DNA of 64,000 nt from Dyella mobilis. GTDB lineage: Bacteria; Pseudomonadota; Gammaproteobacteria; Xanthomonadales; Rhodanobacteraceae. Of this stretch, positions 8,577 to 18,789 are shown one piece after another; the stretch's first letter is position 1; each line of letters opens with the position of its first letter. The notes beneath the pieces were generated by a model, which searched no databases, was not told where the DNA came from, and saw only the letters and a program-made list of their open reading frames with translations. Where the stretch lies: NCBI RefSeq assembly GCF_016904945.1, contig NZ_JADIKF010000039.1, forward strand, positions 62,001 through 126,000. The letters run 5' to 3'. Both the position numbers and the translations under genes were made by a program.

Positions 8577-9845
8577 TTATCGGTTTTCGCCGGGCGTTAT
8601 CGGGCTTCCGGTAAACGGGTTCCAGCCCTTGGCGGCCAGCGCCGCCCACGCCGTGGCCCCCAAGTGTGGCAGGTGGTAGTAGAAAAAGTCGGCATGGGTG
8701 GAGGTGGGGCCGATCGCGAAATCGGTGGCGATGCGCGCCTGCGGTGTCGCATAGAGCATCCCTTCGCCGTCACGCTGGGCAATCAGCAGTTGCCACAGCG
8801 CATCGGGCACCGGTTTGCCGCTTGCCTGCATGGCAGTGGCGACCTGTGCGGTGCCCTCGGTCCAGATGCCGTCCGGGTGGCGCCGGTAGCCGTAGCCCGC
8901 GCCGCTGCCGTGCTGGGTCTGGACCCAGGTCCACACCTGGTTCCAGGTGGAGGGGCGAGGATGAAAGGCGAGCAGCGGCCATACCTGCGCGTCCAGTCCG
9001 GATTTGTCGCGGGACAGGGTTTTGCCGTCGTCCAGTGTGCCGACCAGGAAGCGATGCTCCGTGCCGTCCCACATCGCGTTGACGAAACTGCCGGCGAGCT
9101 TCGCCTGCTGCGCCCATTCGGCACCGTGGCTTTCGCGATAGGCCCAGGTGGCGGCCGCGTAGATGTCGATGTTGTGCTCGGTGGATTTCCAATGCTGCAC
9201 GCGCTGGGTGTTGTCGTAGCCGAACAGGCCGCCCTCGTAAGCGGGCGGCGCGATTTTGTTGAGGCGCGTCTGGATCCACTGCAATTGCGCCGTGGCGGCA
9301 TCCAGGTAGCGTCGATCGTGCGTTTGGTCGTACACCGTCAGCAGCAGCAGCGCTGCCCATGCCGCGTTGCCGGTGGCGGTGCCGACCTGATAAGGATCCT
9401 GGCTCCAATAGTTGCCGTGGGTTTGCCAAAAGCCCGTCAGCGCCATCGGGCCGCTACCGACGGTGCCGCTGCGATAGGCATTGCGCAGGCGGCCGTCCTT
9501 CAAGCTTGGATCGTGCGCGGCAGCGAACACCAGCGCATCGGCAATGCGTTTTGCCTGGGCCGGTTCCCCGCACGCGGTGAGGGCGATGCCTGCCAAGGCG
9601 TTGTCGTAGACGAAGGCCACGTGTTCCAGCGCGAGGCTGGCGTCGTCCCCGGCGTCCTTGATGCTGGGATAGCTGGGCAGCAGCATGGGGCCGTTGCCGG
9701 GTATCGCTGTTGCTGCCGCGTGCAAAGCCGCGCAGGTGTCGCTGGCCAGTTGCTGCTGCGCGGTGTCCGCAGCAGCAACTGGCGCGGATGCCGTGGTCAT
9801 GGCCAGCAGGCCGACGCTTGCAACGAAAGACCAATGCTTGGACAT
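8577..9845 (-). CDS. Secreted six-hairpin-glycosidase-like protein, function unknown
   Basis: The 422-residue product has a Sec signal peptide (MSKHWSFVASVGLLAMTTASA, cleavage near AAA). The mature part is rich in repeated helical pairs with aromatic and acidic residues (YDNALAGIAL, GNAAWAALLLLTVYD, NIDIYAAATWAYRE, TEGTAQVATAM), the look of an (alpha/alpha)6-toroid of the six-hairpin glycosidase superfamily. I cannot name a substrate. The gene starts 39 bases after ybeY and ends 162 bases before corC, on the same strand, so it sits inside what is normally a contiguous ybeZ-ybeY-ybeX cluster. Confidence 0.65.
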   Translation of the reverse strand: MSKHWSFVASVGLLAMTTASAPVAAADTAQQQLASDTCAALHAAATAIPGNGPMLLPSYPSIKDAGDDASLALEHVAFVYDNALAGIALTACGEPAQAKRIADALVFAAAHDPSLKDGRLRNAYRSGTVGSGPMALTGFWQTHGNYWSQDPYQVGTATGNAAWAALLLLTVYDQTHDRRYLDAATAQLQWIQTRLNKIAPPAYEGGLFGYDNTQRVQHWKSTEHNIDIYAAATWAYRESHGAEWAQQAKLAGSFVNAMWDGTEHRFLVGTLDDGKTLSRDKSGLDAQVWPLLAFHPRPSTWNQVWTWVQTQHGSGAGYGYRRHPDGIWTEGTAQVATAMQASGKPVPDALWQLLIAQRDGEGMLYATPQARIATDFAIGPTSTHADFFYYHLPHLGATAWAALAAKGWNPFTGSPITPGENR

Positions 9846-9884
9846 GTCCCTTTTCCTTTGTGCTTTAGTTTGGCGCTGGCGCGT

Positions 9885-10367
9885 TTATTCTTTTTCTACA
9901 GCATAGGGATCGGCGATGCCGAGCTTGGCCAGGATGCGCTTTTCCAACGCTTCCATGGTTTCGGCTTCGGCATCTTCGATGTGATCGTAGCCAAGCAGAT
10001 GCAGCACGCCGTGCACGGTCATGTGCGCCCAATGATGCTGGGCGGGTTTGTCCTGCTCGGCGGCCTCGCGTTTCACCACGGGTGCGCAGATGGCCAGGTC
10101 GCCGATCAGCGGCACCGTGATGCCGGGCGGCAATTCCACCGGAAAGGACAGCACGTTGGTGGCGTAATCTTTATCGCGGTAATCGTGATTGAGCTTGCGG
10201 CCTTCGCGCGTGCCGACGATGCGGATGGCCAGTTCGGCGGATTTGCGCCGCTTCGCGCCGGCCAGCGCAGCGTCCACCCAGCGGCGAAAGCTGAGCGCGG
10301 AAGGCAGCCCTTTGCGCTCCACCCCGTAGCTGAGATGCACGACGTGCGGGGAATTATTTGGCGCCAT
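9885..10367 (-). CDS. ybeY: Endoribonuclease / rRNA maturation factor YbeY
   Basis: YbeY is a single-strand-specific zinc endoribonuclease needed for 16S rRNA 3'-end maturation and ribosome quality control. The zinc motif [11 protein letters not shown] gives three histidines at 119, 123 and 129 of this 160-residue protein. I start it at the ATG at 10367, inside the last codons of ybeZ (14-base overlap); the longer open frame to 10451 only reads through ybeZ in another phase. The coupling to ybeZ is the standard arrangement. Confidence 0.94.
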   Translation of the reverse strand: MAPNNSPHVVHLSYGVERKGLPSALSFRRWVDAALAGAKRRKSAELAIRIVGTREGRKLNHDYRDKDYATNVLSFPVELPPGITVPLIGDLAICAPVVKREAAEQDKPAQHHWAHMTVHGVLHLLGYDHIEDAEAETMEALEKRILAKLGIADPYAVEKE

Positions 10368-11352
10368 TTTCCCGTTTCTCTTCGTTGGCGTCTTCAAAGG
10401 CTTCGTACGCGCGAACGATCTTGGCCACCAGCGGATGGCGCACCACGTCACGCGAAGTGAAGAAGGTGAAGCTGATGCCGTCCACGCCGCGCAACACTTC
10501 GACGGCGTGGCGCAGGCCCGAACGCACGTGGCGAGGCAGGTCGACCTGGCTGACGTCGCCCGTGATCACCGCCACCGAGCCGAAGCCGATGCGGGTGAGG
10601 AACATCTTCATCTGCTCGACCGTGGTGTTCTGCGCTTCGTCGAGAATCACGTACGAATCGTTGAGCGTGCGGCCGCGCATATACGCCAGCGGAGCGATCT
10701 CGATCACGTTGCGTTCGATCAGCTTGGCAACCTTTTCGAAGCCGAGCATTTCGTAGAGCGCGTCGTACAGCGGGCGCAGGTAGGGGTCGACCTTCTGCGA
10801 CAAATCGCCGGGCAGGAAGCCGAGCTTTTCGCCGGCTTCCACCGCCGGGCGCACCAGCAGCAGGCGCTGCACGCGGTTGGCTTCCAGCGCTTCGACGGCG
10901 CTTGCCACGGCGAGATAGGTCTTGCCGGTACCCGCCGGCCCCACGCCGAAACTGATGTCGTGGGTGGTGATGGCGTGCAGGTAGCGCGCCTGGTTCGGGC
11001 CGCGTCCCTTGATGACGCCGCGCTTCACCTTGATGGTGACTTCCTGCGCGCTTTCGGCGGCCTCTTCGGTGATTGCATCGATGCCCGATTCGGCCAGATG
11101 CAGGTGGATCTTGGCGCCGGTGAGGGATTCGTTCTCGCTGGTGGCGTAGAGCGACTTCAGCACCTTTTCGGCGGCATGGGTTGCGCCTTCCTCGCCGATC
11201 ACCTGGAACAGGTTGCCGCGGTGATCGATCTCCACGCCCAGGCGCAATTCCACCTGGCGCAGGTGTTCGTCGAACGGGCCGCACAGGTTGGCGAGCCGGG
11301 CGTTGTCTTCCGGATCGAGGGCGAAATCGCGTTGGTTCAAGCCGTTGTTCAT
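10354..11352 (-). CDS. ybeZ: PhoH-family ATPase YbeZ
   Basis: This 332-residue PhoH-like protein has a Walker A GPAGTGKT at residues 138-145 and a Walker B-like VILDEAQN further on, with a KH-like region before the ATPase domain. YbeZ partners YbeY and probably contributes ATP-driven RNA or RNP remodelling. The stop overlaps the start of ybeY, and its own ATG (11352) overlaps the stop of the upstream GNAT by four bases (ATGA), so the genes form one translationally coupled operon. Confidence 0.93.
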   Translation of the reverse strand: MNNGLNQRDFALDPEDNARLANLCGPFDEHLRQVELRLGVEIDHRGNLFQVIGEEGATHAAEKVLKSLYATSENESLTGAKIHLHLAESGIDAITEEAAESAQEVTIKVKRGVIKGRGPNQARYLHAITTHDISFGVGPAGTGKTYLAVASAVEALEANRVQRLLLVRPAVEAGEKLGFLPGDLSQKVDPYLRPLYDALYEMLGFEKVAKLIERNVIEIAPLAYMRGRTLNDSYVILDEAQNTTVEQMKMFLTRIGFGSVAVITGDVSQVDLPRHVRSGLRHAVEVLRGVDGISFTFFTSRDVVRHPLVAKIVRAYEAFEDANEEKRENGAK

Positions 11353-11873
11353 GAGATGTGTCGGAGGTTGAGCCGATAGAAGCGGGTGTCTACCGGCATG
11401 AATAGAAAATTCGTGGGCAATGACGTTTTTTCAACCTGCGCAAAGCCGTTCTTTTCGTAGAAGCGATGCGCGGCGCGAAACTTTTCCGTGGTGCCGAGAA
11501 AGATGTTGCGCACGGCGTGCTGCTTCGCCCAGTCCGTGGCAGCTTCCAGCAGTTTCGCGGCCACGCGCCATTGGGCTCCGCGATAATCGGCTGCCACGAA
11601 CATTTTGCGCAGGGCCGCCTGGTGTCCGCCGATATCCTTCAAGGCAATTGTGCCGACCACCTCGTCATCGTGCAGCGCTACCCAGAAATTCCCGGCGTCG
11701 CGTTGGTAGAACGCCGGAATGCTCGAGAGATCCGGTTGCCGCGCAAGGTCGATGTCGAAGCCGAACTCGTCGCGCTGGATGGCAACAATGAGGCCCGTGG
11801 CGGCTTCGAAATACCGGTCCTGGTAAGGCATCACGCAGATGCGCCCATCAGGAGTCGTGGCATTCGCGGCCAT
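11349..11873 (-). CDS. GNAT-family N-acetyltransferase
   Basis: The 174-residue protein has the GNAT core: VVGTIALKDIGG (beta strand 4 region), then RKMFVAADYRGAQWRVA with a degenerate acetyl-CoA loop (R/QxxGxG becomes RGAQWR), and FYEKNGF near residue 140. The altered loop means cofactor binding should be tested before assuming activity. It is placed between miaB (8-base gap) and ybeZ (4-base overlap), a position that suggests a role in translation, such as modifying a ribosomal protein or tRNA, but this is inference. Confidence 0.8.
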   Translation of the reverse strand: MAANATTPDGRICVMPYQDRYFEAATGLIVAIQRDEFGFDIDLARQPDLSSIPAFYQRDAGNFWVALHDDEVVGTIALKDIGGHQAALRKMFVAADYRGAQWRVAAKLLEAATDWAKQHAVRNIFLGTTEKFRAAHRFYEKNGFAQVEKTSLPTNFLFMPVDTRFYRLNLRHIS

Positions 11874-11880
11874 GCGTGTT

Positions 11881-13224
11881 TCAGGCAGCCTGGCTGTCCG
11901 CGCTACCGATCCGTCCGCGCAGCGAATTGGTCATCGCCTCGGTGATCACCACATCCACGAACTGCCCGATGAGGCGGCTCGGGCCGGGGAAATTCACGTA
12001 GCGCATGTTCTCGGTGCGACCGGTGAGCTCGTTCGGGTTCTTCTTGCTCGGCTTTTCCACCAGCACGCGCTGCACGGTACCGACCATGGCTTCGTTGATC
12101 TGCTTCGCGTTGGCGTTGAGCACGGCTTGCACGCGTGCGAGGCGCTCGCTCTTCACGGCGGCAGGCGTGTCGTCCTGCAGGTTGGCGGCCGGGGTGCCGG
12201 GGCGCGAAGAGAAGATGAAGGAGAAGCTCTGGTCGAAGCCGACGTCGTCGATCAGCTTCATGGTCTTTTCGAAATCGTCATCCGTTTCGCCGGGGAAGCC
12301 GACGATGAAATCCGACGAGATGCAGATGTCCGGGCGCACCGCGCGCAGCTTGCGGATCTTCTGCTTGAATTCGATCGCCGTGTAGCCGCGCTTCATTGCC
12401 GCAAGAATGCGATCCGAACCTGCCTGCACCGGCAGGTGCAGGAAGTTGGCCAGTTGCGGCACGTTGGCATAGGCCTCGATCAGCGAGTCGGAGAACTCCA
12501 GCGGATGCGAGGTGGTGAAGCGGATGCGGCCGATGCCTTCGATCTGCGCGATGGCGTGGATCAGCACGGCAAGATCCGCCGTGCCGCCGTCGTGCGTGGG
12601 ACCACGGTAGGCGTTGACGTTCTGGCCGAGCAGGATCACTTCGCGCACGCCCTGGTCGGCGAGCTGCGCCACTTCCACGATCACGTCGTCGAACGGGCGG
12701 CTGATTTCCTCGCCGCGGGTGTAGGGCACCACGCAGTACGAGCAGTATTTGGAGCAGCCTTCCATGATCGAGACGAAAGCGGTGGGGCCTTCCGCGCGCG
12801 GCTCGGGCAGGCGGTCGAATTTCTCGATCTCGGGGAAGCTGATGTCCACCTGCGGCTTGCCGGTGGCGCGCTTGGCTTCGATCAGCTCGGGCAGACGGTG
12901 CAGGGTCTGCGGACCGAACACGAGGTCCACGTAGGGCGCGCGCTTAATGATCGCCTCGCCTTCCTGCGAGGCCACGCAGCCGCCCACGCCGATCAGCACC
13001 GGCTTGCCGCCCTGCTTGTATTCCTTCCAGCGGCCGAGCTGGCTGAATACCTTTTCCTGCGCCTTTTCGCGGATCGAACAGGTATTGACCAGGATCACGT
13101 CCGCTTCCGACTCGTCCTGGGTCAGTTCCAGGCCATGCGACGCCTTCAGCACGTCGGCCATCTTGGCCGAGTCGTACTCGTTCATCTGGCAGCCGTGGGT
13201 CTTGATGAAAAGCTTGCCGGTCAT
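11881..13224 (-). CDS. miaB: tRNA-2-methylthio-N6-dimethylallyladenosine synthase MiaB
   Basis: MiaB adds the methylthio group to i6A37 of tRNAs that read codons starting with U. The 447-residue protein has the N-terminal cluster cysteines C12 ([11 protein letters not shown]), C49 (NTCSIREKA) and C83 (GGCVA). The radical-SAM motif CSKYCSYC supplies C157, C161 and C164, and a C-terminal TRAM domain follows. It is the first gene of the miaB-GNAT-ybeZ-ybeY operon. Confidence 0.97.
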   Translation of the reverse strand: MTGKLFIKTHGCQMNEYDSAKMADVLKASHGLELTQDESEADVILVNTCSIREKAQEKVFSQLGRWKEYKQGGKPVLIGVGGCVASQEGEAIIKRAPYVDLVFGPQTLHRLPELIEAKRATGKPQVDISFPEIEKFDRLPEPRAEGPTAFVSIMEGCSKYCSYCVVPYTRGEEISRPFDDVIVEVAQLADQGVREVILLGQNVNAYRGPTHDGGTADLAVLIHAIAQIEGIGRIRFTTSHPLEFSDSLIEAYANVPQLANFLHLPVQAGSDRILAAMKRGYTAIEFKQKIRKLRAVRPDICISSDFIVGFPGETDDDFEKTMKLIDDVGFDQSFSFIFSSRPGTPAANLQDDTPAAVKSERLARVQAVLNANAKQINEAMVGTVQRVLVEKPSKKNPNELTGRTENMRYVNFPGPSRLIGQFVDVVITEAMTNSLRGRIGSADSQAA

Positions 13225-13516
13225 GGCGCTGGGTACCGTGGAAAGTGGGGCGGGCGCGGCTTGCGCCGAACCAAATATTGTACTAGTCCAGGACGCGGGC
13301 TGCTACTGACAGCGTTCGGCAGATCAAGCACTTGCGGGGGTGGAGGCGCTTTCCCCCTCTCCCCCTCCAGGGAGAGGATAAGGGGGCAATCATGTGACGC
13401 CGTTAGCCGCGCAGGCTCATTGGGGGAGCGGGCATTCGCCAGGACGGATTTGTTCTGGCTCACGAAATCATGCACTTAGACTTGGCTCTGCTCCGACATC
13501 GGGGCAAACTGCCGCC
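13225..13516. other. Divergent intergenic region between miaB and the lytic transglycosylase
   Basis: This 290-base gap must hold the miaB promoter (minus) and that of the transglycosylase (plus). I see no clear consensus promoter. It contains the G/C palindrome at 13356-13377. Short open frames in it have no family features. Confidence 0.5.
13356..13377. repeat. C/G-rich inverted repeat (REP-like)
   Basis: CCTCTCCC (13356-13363) pairs with GGGAGAGG (13370-13377) around a short loop. It is the second copy of the CTCCCCC/GGGGGAG-type palindrome in the window, and a G-run (AAGGGGG) follows. Confidence 0.65.
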
Positions 13517-14617
13517 ATGCCCGTCGCCGTACGCCAAAGGGGAGGCGCCGGCTCCCAGGCACCGCGCCTCCCTGCCTTAGTGATTGTCCTGTTCCAGGCC
13601 GTATTCGGCTGCGCGCTCATCCTGCTTTTGCTGGGTTCGGCGCCCGCGCGGGCCGGTGCGATGTTCCATTGCACCGGATCGCAGGGGGAGGCTGTGTTCA
13701 CCAGCAGCACCGCGGGTTATCACGACTGCAAACCGATGGGCTCATATGCTGCTTCGGCGCCACGCTCGGCATCGCGGCATGGGGTAACGAAAGAGGTGAC
13801 ATCGTTGGCCTGGGTGACGGGCTGGGCGGAGACCACGGCGCAGCCGATTTCGCCGATGGTGGTGTCGCTGGACCGCGTGCAGGGTGGCGTTGAAACCACG
13901 GCACGCACGCTATCCCTCGCATCGCTAGCCGGCGGCAGGCCGGGGCAGTGGACGTATAGCCAGTCGAACGATGCGCTGCCGGCTTCCCTGGCATCGGCGG
14001 CCTTGCAGGATTCGCCGGACAACCGCGTGTTGCGTGGCGCGGTCTATCGGGTGGTGCGCAAGGACGGCAGCGTGGAGTACACCAATATCCAGCCTGCCGG
14101 CGAGTTGGCCCACAACGTCACCAAGCTCTTCAGCTATATCGCCACCTGCATGGCGTGCAACCTGCACTCGCCGATCAACTGGGGCACGGTGCACCTGGAC
14201 CTCACCGACTATGCGCAGGTGATCCACGATGCGAGCGTGGAATCGGGCGTCGACGAAGCGCTGATCCGCGCCATCATTCATGCCGAAAGCGCTTTCAATC
14301 CGCGCGCGATGTCGTTGAAAGGCGCGCAGGGCCTGATGCAGTTGATGCCCGGCACGGCCAACGACATGGGTGTGCTGGATGCTTTCGATCCCGCCCAGAA
14401 CATCCGCGGCGGCGCCCGCTATCTCGGCTTGCTGCTGAAGAATTTCAACGGCAACGTGCGGCTTACTGCCGCAGCCTACAACGCCGGTCCGGCCGCGGTG
14501 CAGCACTACAACGGCGTGCCGCCGTTCGCCGAGACGCAGGTCTACGTGGAGCGCGTGGGCGAATTGCTGCAGCGTTACAGCAAGGCCTTGCATCCGCCGG
14601 CCACGGCGAGTCTTTGA
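13517..14617 (+). CDS. Lytic transglycosylase with SLT domain
   Basis: The ATG at 13517 gives 366 residues with an N-terminal membrane/signal segment (about residues 20-47). A cysteine-containing DUF4124-like stretch follows (MFHCTGSQGEAVFTSS), and the C-terminal SLT goose-lysozyme-type domain covers about residues 240-350. The catalytic glutamate is E257 in HAESAFNPRAM, followed by GLMQLMPGTA and AAYNAGP. It should cleave peptidoglycan glycosidic bonds with 1,6-anhydro product formation in the periplasm. The frame is open upstream to 13394, but that part has no protein-like features. It converges on the protease gene with three bases between the stops. Confidence 0.9.
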   Translation: MPVAVRQRGGAGSQAPRLPALVIVLFQAVFGCALILLLLGSAPARAGAMFHCTGSQGEAVFTSSTAGYHDCKPMGSYAASAPRSASRHGVTKEVTSLAWVTGWAETTAQPISPMVVSLDRVQGGVETTARTLSLASLAGGRPGQWTYSQSNDALPASLASAALQDSPDNRVLRGAVYRVVRKDGSVEYTNIQPAGELAHNVTKLFSYIATCMACNLHSPINWGTVHLDLTDYAQVIHDASVESGVDEALIRAIIHAESAFNPRAMSLKGAQGLMQLMPGTANDMGVLDAFDPAQNIRGGARYLGLLLKNFNGNVRLTAAAYNAGPAAVQHYNGVPPFAETQVYVERVGELLQRYSKALHPPATASL

Positions 14618-14620
14618 GGC

Positions 14621-15841
<1,221 letters not shown>

Positions 15842-16073
15842 GTCGTAATGCGATCCGTAACCGTTGCGTGGAGTGTGGCGGAGCGACGTGACCGCCCGTG
15901 CGGTTTTATTGTAGGGTGCTGAACCTGAGACTAGACTAACGTGATTTTTGTAAGGTAACGCGATTTTTGCAGGGGCACGATCCTGGGGCGGTCGGCGAAG
16001 CGCAACCTTTTTCGTCCGCAGGGCAGTATCTGGTTTCTGCATTCTCAATGGCATGCAAGTACCGGAGAGCCTG
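15842..16073. promoter_or_regulatory. Divergent promoter region, DegS-like protease and petABC
   Basis: The 230-base gap separates the divergent starts. The part at 15930-15975 is AT-rich and contains two similar short blocks (GTGATTTTTGTAAGG and GCGATTTTTGCAGGG, offset by about 30 bases) that could be a tandem regulatory site. No clean -35/-10 pair is evident. Confidence 0.4.
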
Positions 16074-16679
16074 ATGGCGAACGAAGTCGTCGATCAAGGC
16101 CGCCGCCGCTTTCTCACTACGACTACCGCCGTAGTGGGGGGAGTAGGTGTAGTGGCGGCAGCTGTGCCTTTCATCAAGTCGTGGGAACCCAGTGCAAGAG
16201 CCCGGGCGGCTGGTGCTCCGGTCACCCAGTCGTTAAAGAAAATCGAGCCTGGACAGCAGTTGATCGTGGCGTGGCGCAGCCTGCCGATCTTCATCGTCAA
16301 CCGCACGCCCGCGCAGCTCGCTTCGTTGCCCAAGCAGGACCCTCGGCTGGTCGATCCCAAGTCCGATGGCTCCTCGGTGGACCAGCAGCCGAAATACGCG
16401 CAGAACGACACCCGTTCCATCAAGCCCGAATGGCTGGTGATGATCGGCATCTGCACGCACCTGGGTTGCGTGCCCAATTTCGTGGGCGAGATGAAGCCGG
16501 AGCCGTTCGACCCGAACTGGCAAGGCGGCTACTACTGCCCCTGCCATCACTCGCGCTATGACATGGCAGGCCGTGTCTATCAGGGAGTGCCGGCGCCAAA
16601 GAACATGGAGATTCCGCCGTATCACTTCATCGACGACACGACGGTGCAGATCGGCGTCGATCCGCAGGGGGCAGCGTAA
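16074..16679 (+). CDS. petA: Ubiquinol-cytochrome c reductase Rieske iron-sulfur subunit
   Basis: The 201-residue protein has a twin-arginine-type N-terminus (GRRRFLTTT) that remains as a membrane anchor, then the Rieske fold. Box 1 is CTHLGC (C127, H129 as cluster ligands; C132 for the disulfide) and box 2 CPCHHS (C155, H158 ligands; C157 disulfide). It moves electrons from ubiquinol to cytochrome c1 at the Qo site. The start at 16074 is set by GGAG ten bases upstream. The stop overlaps the petB start by one base (TAATG). Confidence 0.97.
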   Translation: MANEVVDQGRRRFLTTTTAVVGGVGVVAAAVPFIKSWEPSARARAAGAPVTQSLKKIEPGQQLIVAWRSLPIFIVNRTPAQLASLPKQDPRLVDPKSDGSSVDQQPKYAQNDTRSIKPEWLVMIGICTHLGCVPNFVGEMKPEPFDPNWQGGYYCPCHHSRYDMAGRVYQGVPAPKNMEIPPYHFIDDTTVQIGVDPQGAA

Positions 16680-17983
16680 TGGCAAACGTCTTCTCCAATA
16701 TTGGCGAGTGGGTTACTGAGCGTGCGCCCGGCCTGATGCCGGTGTATCGCAAGCACATGACCGAGTACTACGCGCCGAAGAATTTCAACCTTTGGTATTA
16801 CTTCGGTTCGCTGGCCTTGCTGGTGCTGGTCAACCAGATCGTCACCGGCATCTTCCTCACGATGAACTACAACCCGAGCGCGGCAGGCGCGTTCGATTCG
16901 GTGCAGTACATCATGCGTGACGTGGAGTGGGGTTGGCTGATCCGCTACATGCATTCCACCGGCGCATCGCTGTTCTTCGTGGTGATCTATCTGCACATGT
17001 TCCGCGGCATTCTGTACGGCTCGTTCAAGCGGCCGCGCGAACTGGTGTGGCTGCTGGGCATGCTGATCTTCCTGGTGCTGATGGCCGAGGCATTCATGGG
17101 CTATGTGTTGCCGTGGGGCAACATGTCGTTCTGGGGCGCCAAGGTGATCGTGTCGCTGTTCGGTACTATCCCGAAGATCGGCAAGGACTTGGTCCAATGG
17201 ATCATGGGCGATTTCCTGCCGGCCGACGCTACGCTCAACCGCTTCTTCGCCTTGCACGTGATCGCGCTGCCACTGGTGCTGTTGCTGTTGGTGGTGTTGC
17301 ATCTGGCGGCGCTGCACGAGGTAGGCTCGAACAACCCCGACGGCGTGGACGTCAAGCATGGCCCGAAGGGCAATCGCTGGGATCCCACCAAGCCGGCCGA
17401 CGGCATTCCCTTCCATCCGTATTACACAGTGAAGGATCTGGTCGGTGTGGGCCTGTTCCTGGCCATCGGCGCTTTCATCATCTTCTTCCAGCCTACGTTG
17501 GGCGGCTGGTTCCTCGAGCACGACAACTCGATTGCAGCGAACAACCTGGTGACGCCGTTGCAGATCAAGCCGGTGTGGTACTTCACTCCGTTCTACGCGA
17601 TCGTGCGCATGATTCCTTCGGCGATGGGCACGGCGGTGTGGGGCGTGCTCGGCATGTTCGGCTCGATCGCGCTGCTGTTCGCGCTGCCGTGGATCGATGT
17701 GGGCAAGGTCAAGTCGGTGCGCTATCGCGGCACCGGTTACAAGGTGGCGCTGACGTTGTTCGTGCTGGCCTTCCTGGGGTTGGCGCTGATCGGCACCGAC
17801 ATGACCGACGAGCTGTTTCCGAAGCTGTTCGGCCAGGATATCGACATCACCCAGTGGGACAACGTATTCGGCCGCGTGCTGGTGTTTGTCTACTTCGGAT
17901 TCTTCGTGTTCATGTGGCTGTATACGCATCTTGGCTGGGAAAAGACCAAGCCGGTTCCGGAACGGGTGACGACGCATGACTAA
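16679..17983 (+). CDS. petB: Cytochrome b of the bc1 complex
   Basis: The 434-residue membrane protein carries both haem b groups. Paired histidines lie in MHSTGASLFFVVIYLHMFRG (helix B) and in LHVIALPLVLLLLVVLHL (helix D). The Qo-site motif is PVWY rather than PEWY, a form common in proteobacteria. It overlaps petA by one base and petC by eight, so the three subunits are made from one message. Confidence 0.97.
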   Translation: MANVFSNIGEWVTERAPGLMPVYRKHMTEYYAPKNFNLWYYFGSLALLVLVNQIVTGIFLTMNYNPSAAGAFDSVQYIMRDVEWGWLIRYMHSTGASLFFVVIYLHMFRGILYGSFKRPRELVWLLGMLIFLVLMAEAFMGYVLPWGNMSFWGAKVIVSLFGTIPKIGKDLVQWIMGDFLPADATLNRFFALHVIALPLVLLLLVVLHLAALHEVGSNNPDGVDVKHGPKGNRWDPTKPADGIPFHPYYTVKDLVGVGLFLAIGAFIIFFQPTLGGWFLEHDNSIAANNLVTPLQIKPVWYFTPFYAIVRMIPSAMGTAVWGVLGMFGSIALLFALPWIDVGKVKSVRYRGTGYKVALTLFVLAFLGLALIGTDMTDELFPKLFGQDIDITQWDNVFGRVLVFVYFGFFVFMWLYTHLGWEKTKPVPERVTTHD

Positions 17984-18716
17984 GCGCTACATATCCATTT
18001 TCGCGCTGGCATTCGGCCTGCTGCTTGGCACGACGGGCGCGATGGCCGAAGGGCCGGAGCTGCCCTCGGCCGGCACCAATATTCGCGACACGGCCTCGCT
18101 GCAACGCGGCGCCCACCTGTTCTTCAACTACTGCGTGGGCTGCCACTCGCTCAAGTACATGCGCTATGAGCGCATCGCGGACGACCTCGGTCTGACCGAA
18201 GACGACGTGATGAACAACCTCAACTTCACCGGCGCCAAATTCGGCGACCCGGTGATTTCGCACATGCCGGCGGACGATGCGCAGAAGTTCTTCGGCAAGG
18301 CACCGCCGGACCTGTCGCTGGAAGTATCGGCCAAGGGTCCGGATTGGGTTTTTGCGTACCTCAACTCGTTTTATCTCGACCCCAAAAGCCCGATCGGCTG
18401 GAACAACCTGATCCTGCCCAATGCCGCCATGCCGTTCCCGTTGTGGGAGCTGCAAGGCATGCAGGTGCCGGTGATGAAACCGGCCAAGGCGGGCGACGAC
18501 CCGGCGATCGAAAGCCTCAAGCTCGAACATCCCGGCAGCATGACTCCCGAGCAGTACCAGCAGGCTACCCGCGACCTGACCAACTTCCTGGAATACGTAT
18601 CCGAGCCGGCCGCGCTGCAGCGGCGCCATTACGGCATCTGGGTGGTTTTGTTCCTGCTGGCTTTCACCTTTTTGGCCTATCTGCTAAAGAAGGAATATTG
18701 GAAGGACGTTCACTGA
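17976..18716 (+). CDS. petC: Cytochrome c1 of the bc1 complex
   Basis: The 246-residue protein has a signal peptide (to about residue 24, AMA), the haem c motif CVGCH at 53-57 and a methionine-rich segment (NAAMPFPLWELQGMQ) that should hold the axial Met. One C-terminal membrane helix with a basic end (LLKKEYWKD) anchors it. It passes electrons to a soluble or membrane-bound cytochrome c. It completes the petABC operon. Confidence 0.96.
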   Translation: MTKRYISIFALAFGLLLGTTGAMAEGPELPSAGTNIRDTASLQRGAHLFFNYCVGCHSLKYMRYERIADDLGLTEDDVMNNLNFTGAKFGDPVISHMPADDAQKFFGKAPPDLSLEVSAKGPDWVFAYLNSFYLDPKSPIGWNNLILPNAAMPFPLWELQGMQVPVMKPAKAGDDPAIESLKLEHPGSMTPEQYQQATRDLTNFLEYVSEPAALQRRHYGIWVVLFLLAFTFLAYLLKKEYWKDVH

Positions 18717-18726
18717 AGGGATTTGT

Positions 18727-18763
18727 GATCGCCACGTGAGGGCTGAGGCCCTCATTGGCGATC
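18727..18763 (+). repeat. Nested inverted repeat between petC and sspA
   Basis: An outer stem GATCGCCA (18727-18734)/TGGCGATC (18756-18763) encloses an inner stem GAGGGC (18738-18743)/GCCCTC (18748-18753). It can form one long hairpin in the petC-sspA junction. No T-tract follows, so it may be a processing or partial-termination element that separates bc1 from sspAB expression. Confidence 0.6.
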
Positions 18764-18766
18764 GCC

Positions 18767-18772
18767 TATAAA
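18767..18772 (+). promoter_or_regulatory. Possible -10 element for sspA
   Basis: TATAAA lies 18 bases before the sspA ATG, right after the junction hairpin. No convincing -35 is visible at the right distance, so this is a weak candidate. Confidence 0.3.
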
Positions 18773-18789
18773 AATGGGGAGACAAGTGC

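Noticed and set aside
11839..13479. 546-codon plus-strand frame
   Set aside because: Shadow of miaB; miaB has all six cluster cysteines on the other strand.
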